DNA of 46,668 nt from Bacteroidia bacterium (lineage in GTDB: Bacteria; Bacteroidota; Bacteroidia; Bacteroidales; Paludibacteraceae), in NCBI GenBank assembly GCA_009929375.1, contig SAAO01000033.1:1-46668 (forward strand), in the 5' to 3' direction. Positions 33,443-46,229 of this stretch are shown in pieces. The translations under genes were made by a program, and so were the position numbers. The first letter of the stretch is position 1. Every line of letters begins with the position of its first letter. Under the pieces are notes generated by a model that did not search any database, was not told the origin of the DNA, and worked only from the letters and a program-made list of their open reading frames with translations.

Positions 33443-33643
33443 TCGTCTTGACTTTTTCTGAAAAAAAAAGATAATTTCGCTCCTGACGGAGCTCTGAAAA
33501 TACATTACAATCAATACTTCTAACATAATATCGCTTCTCCGAAGCTAAGAAATTGCTCCGTTAGGAGCATAATTATGGTAGTTATTATTAGTTCTTTGTG
33601 CAAAATAGCTCCGTAGGAGCGACATTATAAAAAGTCAAGACGA
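33443..33643. repeat. MITE-like hairpin-rich element, copy A
   Basis: A 201-bp element bounded by perfect 15-bp inverted repeats, TCGTCTTGACTTTTT at 33443-33457 and its complement at 33629-33643. Inside are four short stem-loops: GCTCC-type at 33479-33492, 33555-33568 and 33608-33620, and GCTTC-TCC-GAAGC at 33533-33545. It contains no open frame of note. An inverted, diverged copy lies at 45537-45728. It fills the gene-free interval 33331-33723. Confidence 0.8.
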
Positions 33644-33723
33644 GCTCAAAATGTCAGGTCTGAAAGCCATTTGAGTTTATTTATATTGACTATTCTTCGA
33701 TGAATATTTAAACCACATACGCA

Positions 33724-36111
33724 ATGACTGCAAAAAAACTTACTTTCCTCTTTGTAGCACTAACGCTGGTGCTGATGTCGGCCCGACAACGGCCTGTGCA
33801 CGTATTTATGGCAGGCGATTCCACCATGGCCAATAAAGTTTTTTACAAAACAATGACCGATTCGCTGACAGGTGAAATGACGCCTGTACCTTTTGCCGAG
33901 CGCGGTTGGGGGCAATATCTTTCGGAGTTTTTCAGCGATGATGTTGTGGTACGGAATATCGCCAAAAATGGCAGAAGTACGCGCACTTTTATCAGCGAAG
34001 GCTTGTGGGCTCAGATTGTTTCCGAAATGCAGAAAGGTGACTTTGTGATTATTCAGTTCGGACATAACGATAGTTCGGTGGAGAAGAAGGATCGTTATAC
34101 AAGTCCGGAGGATTATCGTGCAAACCTGCTGCGAATGATCGATGAGGTAAAGGCAAAAGGTGGAAATCCGGTGCTTTGCACGCCGGTAGCGCGTAGAAAA
34201 TTCGATAGCGATGCCAAACTGGTGGATTTGCACGGCGTATATCCCGACATTGTGCGTGAAGTGGCTAAAACGAAACGTGTGACCATGATTGACATGCAAA
34301 AATATACATCTGAATGGCTCGCTGCTGAAGGGGTTTCGGCCTCGCGTCAGTATTTTCATAAATATGCGGCCGGACAAAATCCGCTTTATCCGAAAGGGTT
34401 GGATGACAATACTCATTTTGTGGAAAAAGGTGCCCGTAAGGTGGCTTCATTTTTTGTAAATGGTATTAAAGAAAATAATGTCAGCGGTTTGCTGAAATTT
34501 CTGAAAGAAAACCAAAAACCTTATGTGTCGAAAGTGTGGGTAAGCGATACCGGAAAGGGTAAATATAAAAATCCTGTACTTTATGCCGATTATTCTGATC
34601 CGGATGTGTGTCGTGTGGGCGACGATTTTTACATGACAGCTTCATCTTTTGCCAATACGCCGGGTTTGCCTGTTTTGCACTCAAAGGATTTGGTGAACTG
34701 GACTTTGATAGGTCATGCTGCACCAAAGTTACTGCCCGAATCACTTTTTAAAACGCCGCAACATGGAAATGGTGTTTGGGCGCCTGCCATTCGTTATCAC
34801 AACAATGAGTTTTATATTTTCTATGGCGATCCCGATCAGGGCATTTTTATGACCAATGCAAAAAATGCACGTGGTCCCTGGTCGCCATTGAAGCTTGTAA
34901 AAGCCGGCTTGGGACTTATCGATGCTTGTCCGTTTTGGGACGAAGATGGTCGTGCTTATGTGGCGCATGGATATGCAGGTAGCCGAGCAGGAATGAAAAG
35001 TGTGCTGGCTGTATTTGAAATGACGCCCGATGCAACTCAGGCAATTTCCGAAAGTTGTCTGGTGTTCGATGGTCACCCTAACCATCCCACTGTGGAAGGA
35101 GCGAAACTTTATAAACGCAATGGTTTTTATTACATTTTTGCCCCGGCAGGTGGAGTAAAGCCGGGCTGGCAGCTTGCTTTACGTTCGCGAAACATTTACG
35201 GTCCTTACGAAGAGAAAATTGTTATGACGCAGGGCAAAACCGATATCAACGGTCCACATCAGGGTGCATGGGTCGATACGCCCGATGGGAAAGAAGATTG
35301 GTTTATTCATTTTCAGGACAAATATGCTTACGGACGTGTGGTACACCTCAATCCGATGCGCTGGGTGAATGACTGGCCGGTGATTGGTGTGGATAAAGAT
35401 GGAGATGGTTGCGGTGAGCCTGTGGTTGAATATACAAAACCGAATGTGGGTAAAACTTATCCGATATCTACTCCGGTGGAAGATGATGAATTCGACGGTC
35501 GCACACTTGGGTTACAGTGGCAATGGCAGGCCAATCCTAACGAGTTGTGGTATTATCCTGCGGGAGAAAAAGGATATTTGCGTCTTTTTGCATGGCAAAC
35601 AAGTGCCGATTCGGCAAACCTGTGGCATGCACCACATTTGTTGTTGCAAAAATTTCCTGCTCCCAACTTCATAGCCACTACTAAGTTTAGCTTTTATCCA
35701 TTTAAAAAGAACGAACGCGCCGGACTTGTGGTGATGGGTCGCGATTATGCGGCTATTACTTTGGATAGCGTGGACGACGGGCTTGCCATTCGTTATGTGG
35801 TTTGCAGGGAAGCCGACAAAGGCAATAAGGAAATTGTGGAAAAAAGTATTCCTGTGCAAAGCCATACTGTTTGGTTTCGTTTGGAAGTGGCAGAAAGTGT
35901 GGCTATGAATAACGAAAAAATACTTCAGCCAACTGCCAATTGTACGTTCAGCTACAGTCTGGATGGAAAGAAGTTTATAAAACTCAGCGATACTTTTGAT
36001 GCTTTCGAAGGCAAATGGATAGGAGCAAAGGTGGGAGTTTTCTGTCAGCGACCTGCTTTACTCAACGATTCGGGTTACGCTGATTTCGATTGGTTTCGGA
36101 TTGAGAAATAG
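33724..36111 (+). CDS. SGNH/CE12-type acetylesterase fused to GH43 glycosidase
   Basis: Bifunctional secreted enzyme. After a signal peptide (about 1-22), residues 25-255 are an SGNH hydrolase of the rhamnogalacturonan acetylesterase type: nucleophile Ser33 in AGDST, GHND block III, and Asp228/His231 in DDNTHF. Residues ~280-575 are a five-bladed GH43 propeller with base Asp292 (YSDPD), pKa modulator Asp400 (LIDACPFW) and acid Glu458 (TVEGAKLY). The C-terminal ~200 residues (begin DDEFDGRTLGLQWQWQ) are the beta-sandwich that follows GH43_12-like xylosidases or arabinofuranosidases. The fusion would deacetylate and debranch the same pectin- or xylan-type glycan. No sorting tail, so it is likely periplasmic. 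The gene sits directly after repeat copy A. Exact sugar specificity is inferred. Confidence 0.9.
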   Translation: MTAKKLTFLFVALTLVLMSARQRPVHVFMAGDSTMANKVFYKTMTDSLTGEMTPVPFAERGWGQYLSEFFSDDVVVRNIAKNGRSTRTFISEGLWAQIVSEMQKGDFVIIQFGHNDSSVEKKDRYTSPEDYRANLLRMIDEVKAKGGNPVLCTPVARRKFDSDAKLVDLHGVYPDIVREVAKTKRVTMIDMQKYTSEWLAAEGVSASRQYFHKYAAGQNPLYPKGLDDNTHFVEKGARKVASFFVNGIKENNVSGLLKFLKENQKPYVSKVWVSDTGKGKYKNPVLYADYSDPDVCRVGDDFYMTASSFANTPGLPVLHSKDLVNWTLIGHAAPKLLPESLFKTPQHGNGVWAPAIRYHNNEFYIFYGDPDQGIFMTNAKNARGPWSPLKLVKAGLGLIDACPFWDEDGRAYVAHGYAGSRAGMKSVLAVFEMTPDATQAISESCLVFDGHPNHPTVEGAKLYKRNGFYYIFAPAGGVKPGWQLALRSRNIYGPYEEKIVMTQGKTDINGPHQGAWVDTPDGKEDWFIHFQDKYAYGRVVHLNPMRWVNDWPVIGVDKDGDGCGEPVVEYTKPNVGKTYPISTPVEDDEFDGRTLGLQWQWQANPNELWYYPAGEKGYLRLFAWQTSADSANLWHAPHLLLQKFPAPNFIATTKFSFYPFKKNERAGLVVMGRDYAAITLDSVDDGLAIRYVVCREADKGNKEIVEKSIPVQSHTVWFRLEVAESVAMNNEKILQPTANCTFSYSLDGKKFIKLSDTFDAFEGKWIGAKVGVFCQRPALLNDSGYADFDWFRIEK

Positions 36112-36138
36112 ATGAATTTTGAAATTTTATTGTTATTC

Positions 36139-36184
36139 GGGGTGTAAATGTCTTTAACAAAGATGTTTGCACCCTGTTTTTTTT
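36139..36184 (+). terminator. terminator of the esterase-GH43 gene
   Basis: A 16-bp stem with several G-U pairs (GGGTGTAAATGTCTTT with AAAGATGTTTGCACCC) is followed by eight T, within 75 bp of the stop codon. Confidence 0.8.
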
Positions 36185-36278
36185 ATGCTTGATATTATTG
36201 CCTGAGCTGCTGTGTGAATTTATCCGCCTTTTTGTGTGATATGTATCAAATTTAGTGTTTTTCTGAGTCGAAAATATC

Positions 36279-36286
36279 TATATTTG
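36279..36286 (+). promoter_or_regulatory. -7 box of the metal-efflux operon
   Basis: TATATTTG, 37 bp before the start codon at 36324, matches TAnnTTTG. No canonical -33 element at standard spacing and no recognisable metal-regulator operator. Confidence 0.45.
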
Positions 36287-36323
36287 TGGGTGTTGATAAT
36301 GAAACTTAAAAACATAAAATATT

Positions 36324-39300
36324 ATGCTTGAGAAAATCATAGATTTTAGCATCAGAAACAAACTTATTATTATTCTGTTTACGCTTACAATAGCAGCTTT
36401 TGGTTTGTATGCTGTTTTCATGATTCCTGTGGGTGCAGTACCCGATATTACAAATAATCAGGTGCAGGTAATCACAACCTCAGGTAACTTATCTACACAG
36501 GAAATCGAACAGTACATCACAGCACCTGTGGAAATGGAGATGGCTAATTTACCTGGTGTAAAAGAAATACGATCAGTGTCGAAGTTTGGTATTTCGCTAG
36601 TTACCATTGTTTTCGACGAATCGTTGGGGACTTATTTACCGCGTCAGTTGATTGCTGAAAAAATTAAGAGTGCAACTGCAAAAATTCCTCAGGGATTCGG
36701 AGAGCCCGAAATGGGCCCTATCACAACAGGTTTGGGCGAGATTTATCAATATACACTCGATTTAAAACCGGGTTACGAAGGCAGGTACAGCGCTACTGAC
36801 TTACGTACCATTCAGGACTGGGTAGTTAAGCGCAGACTATCTGGAATTAATGGAGTTGTTGAAATAAACAGCTGGGGTGGATATCTGAAACAATATGAAG
36901 TAGCTATCAGCCCGGAACGTCTGAGCGCTCTTGGGCTGAGTTTGATGGAAGTGTTCGATGCACTTGAAGCTAACAATAGTATCTCCGGTGGATCATACAT
37001 CGAAAAAACCAATCAAAGCTATTTTATCCGTGGTGATGGTCAGGTGAAGTCGGTTCAGGATATTGAAAACATTGTAATTCGTAGTACAACAGCTAATCCT
37101 ATTCTGATAAAGAATGTGGCTGAAGTACGTTTCGGGCATGCAAACCGTTACGGAGCTATTACGGCAAACGGGAAAGGCGAAACTATTCTTGGTCAGGTTA
37201 TGATGCTGAAAAATGCTGATTCAAAACAGGTGATTGATGAGGTGAAAATGCGTGTCGACGATTTGCAGGATAATTTGCCTGAAGGTGTGTTCATAAATCC
37301 GATAGTCGACAGAAGCGAACTGGTTGCCAAAACAACTTTTACAGTGGTTGAGAATTTGATTCTCGGCGCATTGATTGTAATGATAACCGTGTTTTTATTA
37401 CTGGGCAATATCCGGTCGGCATTAGTGATCACATCAATGATTCCGCTTGCGTTACTTTTTACAGTATCCATGATGTACATATTCGGAGTAGATGCCAACC
37501 TGATGAGTCTGGGTGCGCTCGATTTTGGAATTATCATCGATGGTGCTGTGATTATTGTTGAATTTATTGCTCTGAAAATTTCGGTACGGAAAAAGGACCT
37601 TGATATGGTGTCAGGCGATGAACGAAGTAGCTTGATGGATGCTATCTCGTTTGATGGAGCATCTAAAATGATGAAGTCGGCTATTTTTGGACAGATAATA
37701 ATCCTGATAGTATTTATTCCGATTCTTTCGCTCACCGGTGTTGAAGGAAAAATGTTCAGACCAATGGCACTTTCGTTTTCTTTTGCCATTATTGGTGCAA
37801 TGATTATGGGTTTAACCTGGTTGCCAGTAGCCTCTTCGTTATTCCTTAAACCTGCTAAAACCGATAAGAGAAATATTTCTCACATAATAATGAATCTTGC
37901 ACACAAGAGTTATTTGCCGGTTATTAAGTGGTCGTGCAATCATAAACGTATTGTTTTGGGTGCTGCAGTGGTATCGCTTCTTGTTACAGGTTTTATTTTT
38001 AGTCGCATGGGAGGCGAGTTTGTTCCTACCCTCGACGAAGGTGATTTTGTGATTCAGCCTGTGTTGAAAACCGGTACATCCCTGTCCAAGACCATTGAAA
38101 CTACAACGCAGATGGAGCAAATCCTGATATCCGGCTTTCCTGAAGTCGACAAAGTGGTAAGTCGTATCGGCGCTGCTGAAGTACCTACCGATCCTATGTC
38201 GATGGAGGAAGTTGATATGATTATTAAACTGAAACCCCGTAGTACATGGACTTCGGCAGAGACTAAAGAAGAACTTGCCGATAAATTTAAGGAAGCGCTA
38301 TCGGTAATTCCTGGTATCGATTATGAGTTTACGCAGCCCATTGAAATGCGGTTCAATGAGTTGATAACCGGAGTTCGATCCGATATTGCAATTAAAATTT
38401 TTGGCGATGATCTGGATTATATTAATCACAAAGCTATCGAAATAAAATCGCTGATTGAGGATATTCCCGGTGCAAGCGATGTGATTCTTGAAAAGACAGC
38501 CGGTTTGCCTCAGATTAAAATCAATTACAACAGAGCTAAAATTGCCTACTACGGAGTAGATATTCGCACTTTGAATCAGTATTTGGCTACAGCTTTTGGT
38601 GGTGAAACTGCCGGAGTTGTTTTCGAAGGTGAAAAACGTTTCGATCTGGTCACACGCTTTTCCGACACAAACCGCAGGGATATTGAGAATATCAGGCAAT
38701 TGCAGGTGCCTCTGCCAAACGGTAATCAAATGCGTTTGTCCGAATTTGCAGAAATTGAATATGCCGAAGGTCCGGCCAAGATTTCGCGGGAGAATGCACA
38801 CCGCAGAGTTGTGGTGAGTGTAAATGTCCGTAACAGAGACCTGCAATCGGTGGTTGCCGATATACGCACTAAAATTGATCAGAATGTAAAACTTAATCCG
38901 TCCACATATATTACTTACGGAGGACAGTTCGAAAATCTCCAGAATGCAAGTAAACGATTGCTTTTTGCTGTGCCTGTGGCACTTTTGCTGATTTTTATTT
39001 TCCTGCATTTCGCATTTAAGTCGCTTAAGGATGCGGTTATGATTTTCAGTGCAATTCCTTTGGCTACTGTGGGTGGTGTGTTTTTTTTATGGCTGCGCGG
39101 AATGCCGTTCAGTATTTCGGCCGGAGTGGGCTTTATAGCACTGTTTGGTATTGCTGTGCTGAATGGTATTGTACTTATTGAGCATCTGAAAGAACTGAAA
39201 GAGCACGGAAATTTAAGTATGCGGGAATTGATTATTCAGGGGACCAAAAACAGACTTCGTCCGGTAATGCTTACCGCCGGAGCTGCTGCCATGGGTTTTT

Positions 39301-40664
39301 TACCAATGGCAATATCTACCGGAGCGGGAGCCGAAGTGCAGCGTCCGTTGGCAACTGTGGTGATTGGCGGACTCTTTACATCCACCATGCTTACCATGAT
39401 TGCCCTACCTTTGTTGTTCGAAATTTTCAGTAATGTGACTGGTGTGAAGTTCTTTCCTTTCCGGTTGATTCGTATGCGGGAAACACTCACACTACTTCTG
39501 TTACTGCTTCCGTTTACTTTTACGCTGGCTCAGAAGCCCGAAATAAATCTTGATCAGGTTGTGGATATTACTCTGCGTTACAACAAAGAAATTAAAGCCT
39601 GCAATTTAAAAACCGAGGCTCAAAAAACTCTTATTTCTTCGGCTGTGGATATCGACAAGACACAGGTGAGTTACGGAACCGATCAGAATAATATTGCTGA
39701 AAATAATTATCCGCTCAATGTCTGGAGTGTGGTGCAGCGTTTCGACTTTCCCACACTTTATGGAGCCGAATTAAAAGCCAAAAAGATAGAATATGATCTT
39801 GCCGAAAGTCGTGCTGCCATTGAAATACAAAGGATAATAAAAAATGTGTCGCTGAATTTTGTGGAAATTCAGTTGCTGAATGAGAAACTGGTCGTTTATC
39901 AGTATCTTGATAGTATGTACCGGCAAATTTATCGTGCGGCCTTACTTAAGGAGGCAAAGGGCGAAATAAGTACCCTCGATTTGCTCAATATACAGGCAAA
40001 ACAGCAGTCGGTGAAAACAGAATTGAGCGGTTTGAAATACAATGCCGAAAGTTCACTCGCGAAACTGAAGTTGCTGATGGGTTATGACAGTGCCTTTACT
40101 GTGTCGCCACAACTGTTGCGTTTGCAGTATGTCGGGGCTGACTACGAGTCCGGTCCATATCTTAAATGGTTGAAAAATCAGGATATGCTCAGCAAAGCGC
40201 AGGTCAGGGTTGAAAAAAATAAGCTTTTGCCCGATATTCAGCTGAATTACTTTCTGGGAAGTAATGCCTATCCGAATGCCCGTTATTATCACGGTTTTGA
40301 AGCCGGACTTGCTGTGCCATTGTTCTTTAATGCAGGGAGGTCGAGGATTAAAGCCTCTGAGATTACCCACAAGGCTAATATGCTTTTTACCGAAACCGAA
40401 GCTGAACAGTTAAAGATCAGGCAGGCCGAACTTCTTAATAAACATATGAAGTATAAAGAACTTTTGGATTTGTACGATACAAGCGGAAGCAAGCTGGTAA
40501 ATGAGATTTTCCGGACAGCTCAGTTGAGTTTTGAAAACGGAATGATTGACTATACCAGATTTGCTGCAAGTATCGAAACTGCCCTGCAAATAAAACTCGA
40601 TTATTTTGATAATGTAATGAAATACAGTGAAATTACACTGGAATTGAATTATTTGTCGAATTAA
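36324..40664 (+). CDS. CusA/CzcA-family heavy-metal RND pump fused to a TolC-type outer-membrane factor
   Basis: Residues 1-1050 are a complete heavy-metal-efflux RND permease: 12 membrane helices and two large periplasmic loops. Its fourth helix carries DFGIIIDGAVIIVE with Asp400 and Asp406, the proton-relay signature of CzcA/CusA pumps. From about 1052 a second signal-like hydrophobic segment follows (ETLTLLLLLLPFTFTLAQ, with a possible cleavage site near Ala1069), then ~375 residues of a TolC/OEP protein (INLDQVVDITLRYNKEIKA to ITLELNYLSN). The fusion joins inner-membrane pump and outer-membrane channel in one chain; processing at the internal segment would free the channel. Such fusions are known among Bacteroidota. 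The adaptor gene follows 59 bp later, completing the tripartite system. Metal (Cu/Ag, Zn/Co/Cd) cannot be assigned from what is visible. No frameshift or internal stop separates the two parts. Confidence 0.92.
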   Translation: MLEKIIDFSIRNKLIIILFTLTIAAFGLYAVFMIPVGAVPDITNNQVQVITTSGNLSTQEIEQYITAPVEMEMANLPGVKEIRSVSKFGISLVTIVFDESLGTYLPRQLIAEKIKSATAKIPQGFGEPEMGPITTGLGEIYQYTLDLKPGYEGRYSATDLRTIQDWVVKRRLSGINGVVEINSWGGYLKQYEVAISPERLSALGLSLMEVFDALEANNSISGGSYIEKTNQSYFIRGDGQVKSVQDIENIVIRSTTANPILIKNVAEVRFGHANRYGAITANGKGETILGQVMMLKNADSKQVIDEVKMRVDDLQDNLPEGVFINPIVDRSELVAKTTFTVVENLILGALIVMITVFLLLGNIRSALVITSMIPLALLFTVSMMYIFGVDANLMSLGALDFGIIIDGAVIIVEFIALKISVRKKDLDMVSGDERSSLMDAISFDGASKMMKSAIFGQIIILIVFIPILSLTGVEGKMFRPMALSFSFAIIGAMIMGLTWLPVASSLFLKPAKTDKRNISHIIMNLAHKSYLPVIKWSCNHKRIVLGAAVVSLLVTGFIFSRMGGEFVPTLDEGDFVIQPVLKTGTSLSKTIETTTQMEQILISGFPEVDKVVSRIGAAEVPTDPMSMEEVDMIIKLKPRSTWTSAETKEELADKFKEALSVIPGIDYEFTQPIEMRFNELITGVRSDIAIKIFGDDLDYINHKAIEIKSLIEDIPGASDVILEKTAGLPQIKINYNRAKIAYYGVDIRTLNQYLATAFGGETAGVVFEGEKRFDLVTRFSDTNRRDIENIRQLQVPLPNGNQMRLSEFAEIEYAEGPAKISRENAHRRVVVSVNVRNRDLQSVVADIRTKIDQNVKLNPSTYITYGGQFENLQNASKRLLFAVPVALLLIFIFLHFAFKSLKDAVMIFSAIPLATVGGVFFLWLRGMPFSISAGVGFIALFGIAVLNGIVLIEHLKELKEHGNLSMRELIIQGTKNRLRPVMLTAGAAAMGFLPMAISTGAGAEVQRPLATVVIGGLFTSTMLTMIALPLLFEIFSNVTGVKFFPFRLIRMRETLTLLLLLLPFTFTLAQKPEINLDQVVDITLRYNKEIKACNLKTEAQKTLISSAVDIDKTQVSYGTDQNNIAENNYPLNVWSVVQRFDFPTLYGAELKAKKIEYDLAESRAAIEIQRIIKNVSLNFVEIQLLNEKLVVYQYLDSMYRQIYRAALLKEAKGEISTLDLLNIQAKQQSVKTELSGLKYNAESSLAKLKLLMGYDSAFTVSPQLLRLQYVGADYESGPYLKWLKNQDMLSKAQVRVEKNKLLPDIQLNYFLGSNAYPNARYYHGFEAGLAVPLFFNAGRSRIKASEITHKANMLFTETEAEQLKIRQAELLNKHMKYKELLDLYDTSGSKLVNEIFRTAQLSFENGMIDYTRFAASIETALQIKLDYFDNVMKYSEITLELNYLSN

Positions 40665-40723
40665 ATCAAATACTGACAAGCACCAGAGATAACTTATTTT
40701 TTCAAATTATAAATCATAGAACA

Positions 40724-41833
40724 ATGAGAACATACACATATATTTTAGTTTTTGTTGCAGCAATTGCATTTACAACTTCATGCAAACCTAATACACCGGC
40801 TGTTGAAACTGAAGATAGTCTGATCTGGATTACGAAAGAACAGTATGAAAACGATAGTATGCAGACTGCATATCCTCAGAAAATGCTGTTTGAGACTACT
40901 GTAAACGCTAATGCTACAGTTGTTGCTACTCCTGACGGGCGCGCAAAAATTCATACTGCTTTATCGGGTACTGTGAAGAATATTTATTGCCGGAACGGAG
41001 AGTTTGTGTCGAAAAATCAGGTGCTGCTCGAACTGGCAGGCAACGAAATTTTCGATCTGCAAAAGGATTTTGTGGAGTCGTCGGCAGCGTACAAACGTAT
41101 GAAGAATGAGTATGAAAGAACAAAAGTGCTTTACAAAGAGAAAGCTATTTCCGAAAAGGAATTTATGACCACTGAAAGTGAATACCGGATTGCAATGGCA
41201 CGACATCAGGCGTTAAAACTTAAAGTAGAAACGGCAGGCTTTTCGGTGAACGAGATTGAAGCCGGACGTTTTTATTCCAGTTATAAATTGCGTTCGCCCA
41301 TCAATGGTCAGATAACTAATCTGACGACAAGTGTGGCTGCTTTTGTCGATACACAAACCGAGTTGATTGAAATCATCAATCCGGCAATGTTGCAGTTGCG
41401 GTTGTCGGTTTTTGCTTCGGATGTTGCAAAGGTAAAGGCAGGGCAGAAGCTTCGGGTGAAGACTGCCGATGCCGATAAGCTTTATATGGCCACCATTCAG
41501 TCGGTGGGTGTGGCTGTGAATGAGGAAACGAAAACAGTTGAGTGCTATGCAACATTCAACGATAAAGAATCTACGGCACTTATGGCAAACGAATTTCTGT
41601 CATGCGAAATTGTGGTGGGGCAGGATTCTGTCATGGCGATTGCTTCCGGGGCTATTGTCAAAATCGAAACAGGACAGGTGGTTCTGAAACTTAAGAAGCA
41701 TGAAAACGATGTGTATTATTTCGAAAAGACCGAAGTGGTAGTGGGTCGCAGTTACAATGGCTTCACCGGGTTGCAGGACGCTGATACAGCCTCACTCATA
41801 CTTATCAAAGGGGTTTATAATATTGTGCTCTGA
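40724..41833 (+). CDS. periplasmic adaptor (membrane fusion protein) of the RND metal pump
   Basis: CusB/HlyD-type adaptor linking the RND pump to its outer-membrane channel. Lipoprotein signal with lipobox TTSC (Cys20). A beta-barrel and lipoyl half-motif are visible (AKIHTALSGTVKNIYCRNGEFVSKNQVLLEL, about 66-96), followed by an alpha-helical hairpin (about 100-170, FVESSAAYKRMKNEYERTK) and the second lipoyl half (YKLRSPINGQITNLTTSVAAFVD). Beta-barrel and membrane-proximal domains make up the rest. 369 aa fits. It follows the pump-channel fusion in the same operon, and no separate TolC gene follows, which agrees with the fused channel supplying that part. No metal-binding N-terminal Met/His cluster is seen. 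Confidence 0.9.
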   Translation: MRTYTYILVFVAAIAFTTSCKPNTPAVETEDSLIWITKEQYENDSMQTAYPQKMLFETTVNANATVVATPDGRAKIHTALSGTVKNIYCRNGEFVSKNQVLLELAGNEIFDLQKDFVESSAAYKRMKNEYERTKVLYKEKAISEKEFMTTESEYRIAMARHQALKLKVETAGFSVNEIEAGRFYSSYKLRSPINGQITNLTTSVAAFVDTQTELIEIINPAMLQLRLSVFASDVAKVKAGQKLRVKTADADKLYMATIQSVGVAVNEETKTVECYATFNDKESTALMANEFLSCEIVVGQDSVMAIASGAIVKIETGQVVLKLKKHENDVYYFEKTEVVVGRSYNGFTGLQDADTASLILIKGVYNIVL

Positions 41834-45244
<3,411 letters not shown>

Positions 45245-45265
45245 GTAACCGCACTTAAAATAATG

Positions 45266-45308
45266 AAACTACCAATCCCTGATTTATGGGGTTGGTAGTT
45301 TTTTTTAC
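45266..45308 (+). terminator. intrinsic terminator of the beta-galactosidase gene
   Basis: A 14-bp stem with one G-U-type pair (45266-45279 and about 45288-45301) is followed by T8. It lies 22 bp after the stop codon. Confidence 0.85.
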
Positions 45309-45536
45309 ATATTTGTTGTTAATTCCCTTTTTATACATATCTTTGAATGTTTATTTAAAGAAGATATCCTTTGTTTAACCTCAAATTTGATACAATGTAT
45401 TTAACTGAAAAATTATTAGCAGTCCAACAAGTCTTATGCTTTACAATTCCCGGTTTATAAAAGGAGCTGACTCACTCAGGATTGAATGATAATATTTTGT
45501 AGAATTGTGTAGTCTGTCTAATAAATTGATTATGAG
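45309..45536. other. gene-free AT-rich stretch before repeat copy B
   Basis: No open frame, RNA gene or clear hairpin recognised. TATCTTTG at about 45338-45345 fits the -7 consensus but is far from the next gene. Confidence 0.3.
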
Positions 45537-45728
45537 CTCGTCTTTTGTAATGTCGCTCCTACGGAGCTGTTTTGCACAAAAGACTAATAATAGCTACCAT
45601 AATTATGCTCCTAACGGAGCAATTTCTTAGCTTCGGAGAAGCGATATTATGGTAGAGTTTTTGATTGTAGAGTATTTTTAGAGCTCCGTTAGGAGCGAAA
45701 TTATATTGTGTATAAAAAGTCAAGAGGA
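45537..45728. repeat. MITE-like hairpin-rich element, copy B (inverted relative to copy A)
   Basis: The complement of copy A aligns along this stretch: the same four stem-loops in reverse order (45555-45567, 45607-45620, 45630-45642, 45683-45696). The right end, AAAAAGTCAAGAGGA, differs from the 15-bp terminal repeat of copy A at one base. The left terminal repeat has lost ~9 bp after TCGTCTT. Identity looks high (roughly 85-90% by eye). It ends 26 bp before the lipoprotein start at 45755. Confidence 0.8.
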
Positions 45729-45754
45729 CTTCTATGAATTTACCAAATCTAAAT

Positions 45755-46210
45755 ATGAAAATAATTAAACTTACGATAGCAATTGTACTGTTATTTAATG
45801 TCTCATGTGCATATGATTCTCCATATAAAAGTCTTGAAATATATAACAACAGTGATGATGCGATATATGTGTTTTTTAGCAATAAGGATTCAATAACGAT
45901 ATCGCCCAAACTGGAACTATTTGTAAAAGATACAACAGGGCTTTATTTTACAAGTTATGATTCGATTTACTCGCCTGAATATAGAGTTAATGCACGATCG
46001 TTTTCATATTTAAGAGAAAAAAGTGTATCAACCAGTAAATGGATACCATTCACTGATAAGGATTTTGTTAATTTATTTTTTATTACAGAAAATACAATGA
46101 AGATTTATTCCTGGGAAGAAATTGTTGAAAAGCAATTGTATGTAAAGAAAGTCAGATACTCTTATAAACAACTGGAAAAATTAAAATTTCGGATAATGTA
46201 TAAGCCTTGA
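45755..46210 (+). CDS. small lipoprotein, function unknown
   Basis: ATG 45755 is preferred over 45734 because it gives a standard lipoprotein signal (MKIIKLTIAIVLLFNVSC, lipidated Cys18). The mature part is ~133 residues, beta-rich, with an SLEIYNNSDDAIYVFF motif and many aromatic and charged residues (YSWEEIVEKQLYVKKVRYSY). No named domain recognised. Short lipoproteins of this pattern are common orphan genes in Bacteroidales. The start lies 26 bp after repeat copy B, so its promoter must be in or before that repeat. More AT-rich than the upstream genes. Confidence 0.65.
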   Translation: MKIIKLTIAIVLLFNVSCAYDSPYKSLEIYNNSDDAIYVFFSNKDSITISPKLELFVKDTTGLYFTSYDSIYSPEYRVNARSFSYLREKSVSTSKWIPFTDKDFVNLFFITENTMKIYSWEEIVEKQLYVKKVRYSYKQLEKLKFRIMYKP

Positions 46211-46229
46211 ATTTTCAAGCATGATACTT

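Noticed and set aside
33443-33643. CRISPR array
   Set aside because: The GCTCC repeats are palindromic hairpins of unequal spacing inside a MITE-like element, not direct repeats with spacers.
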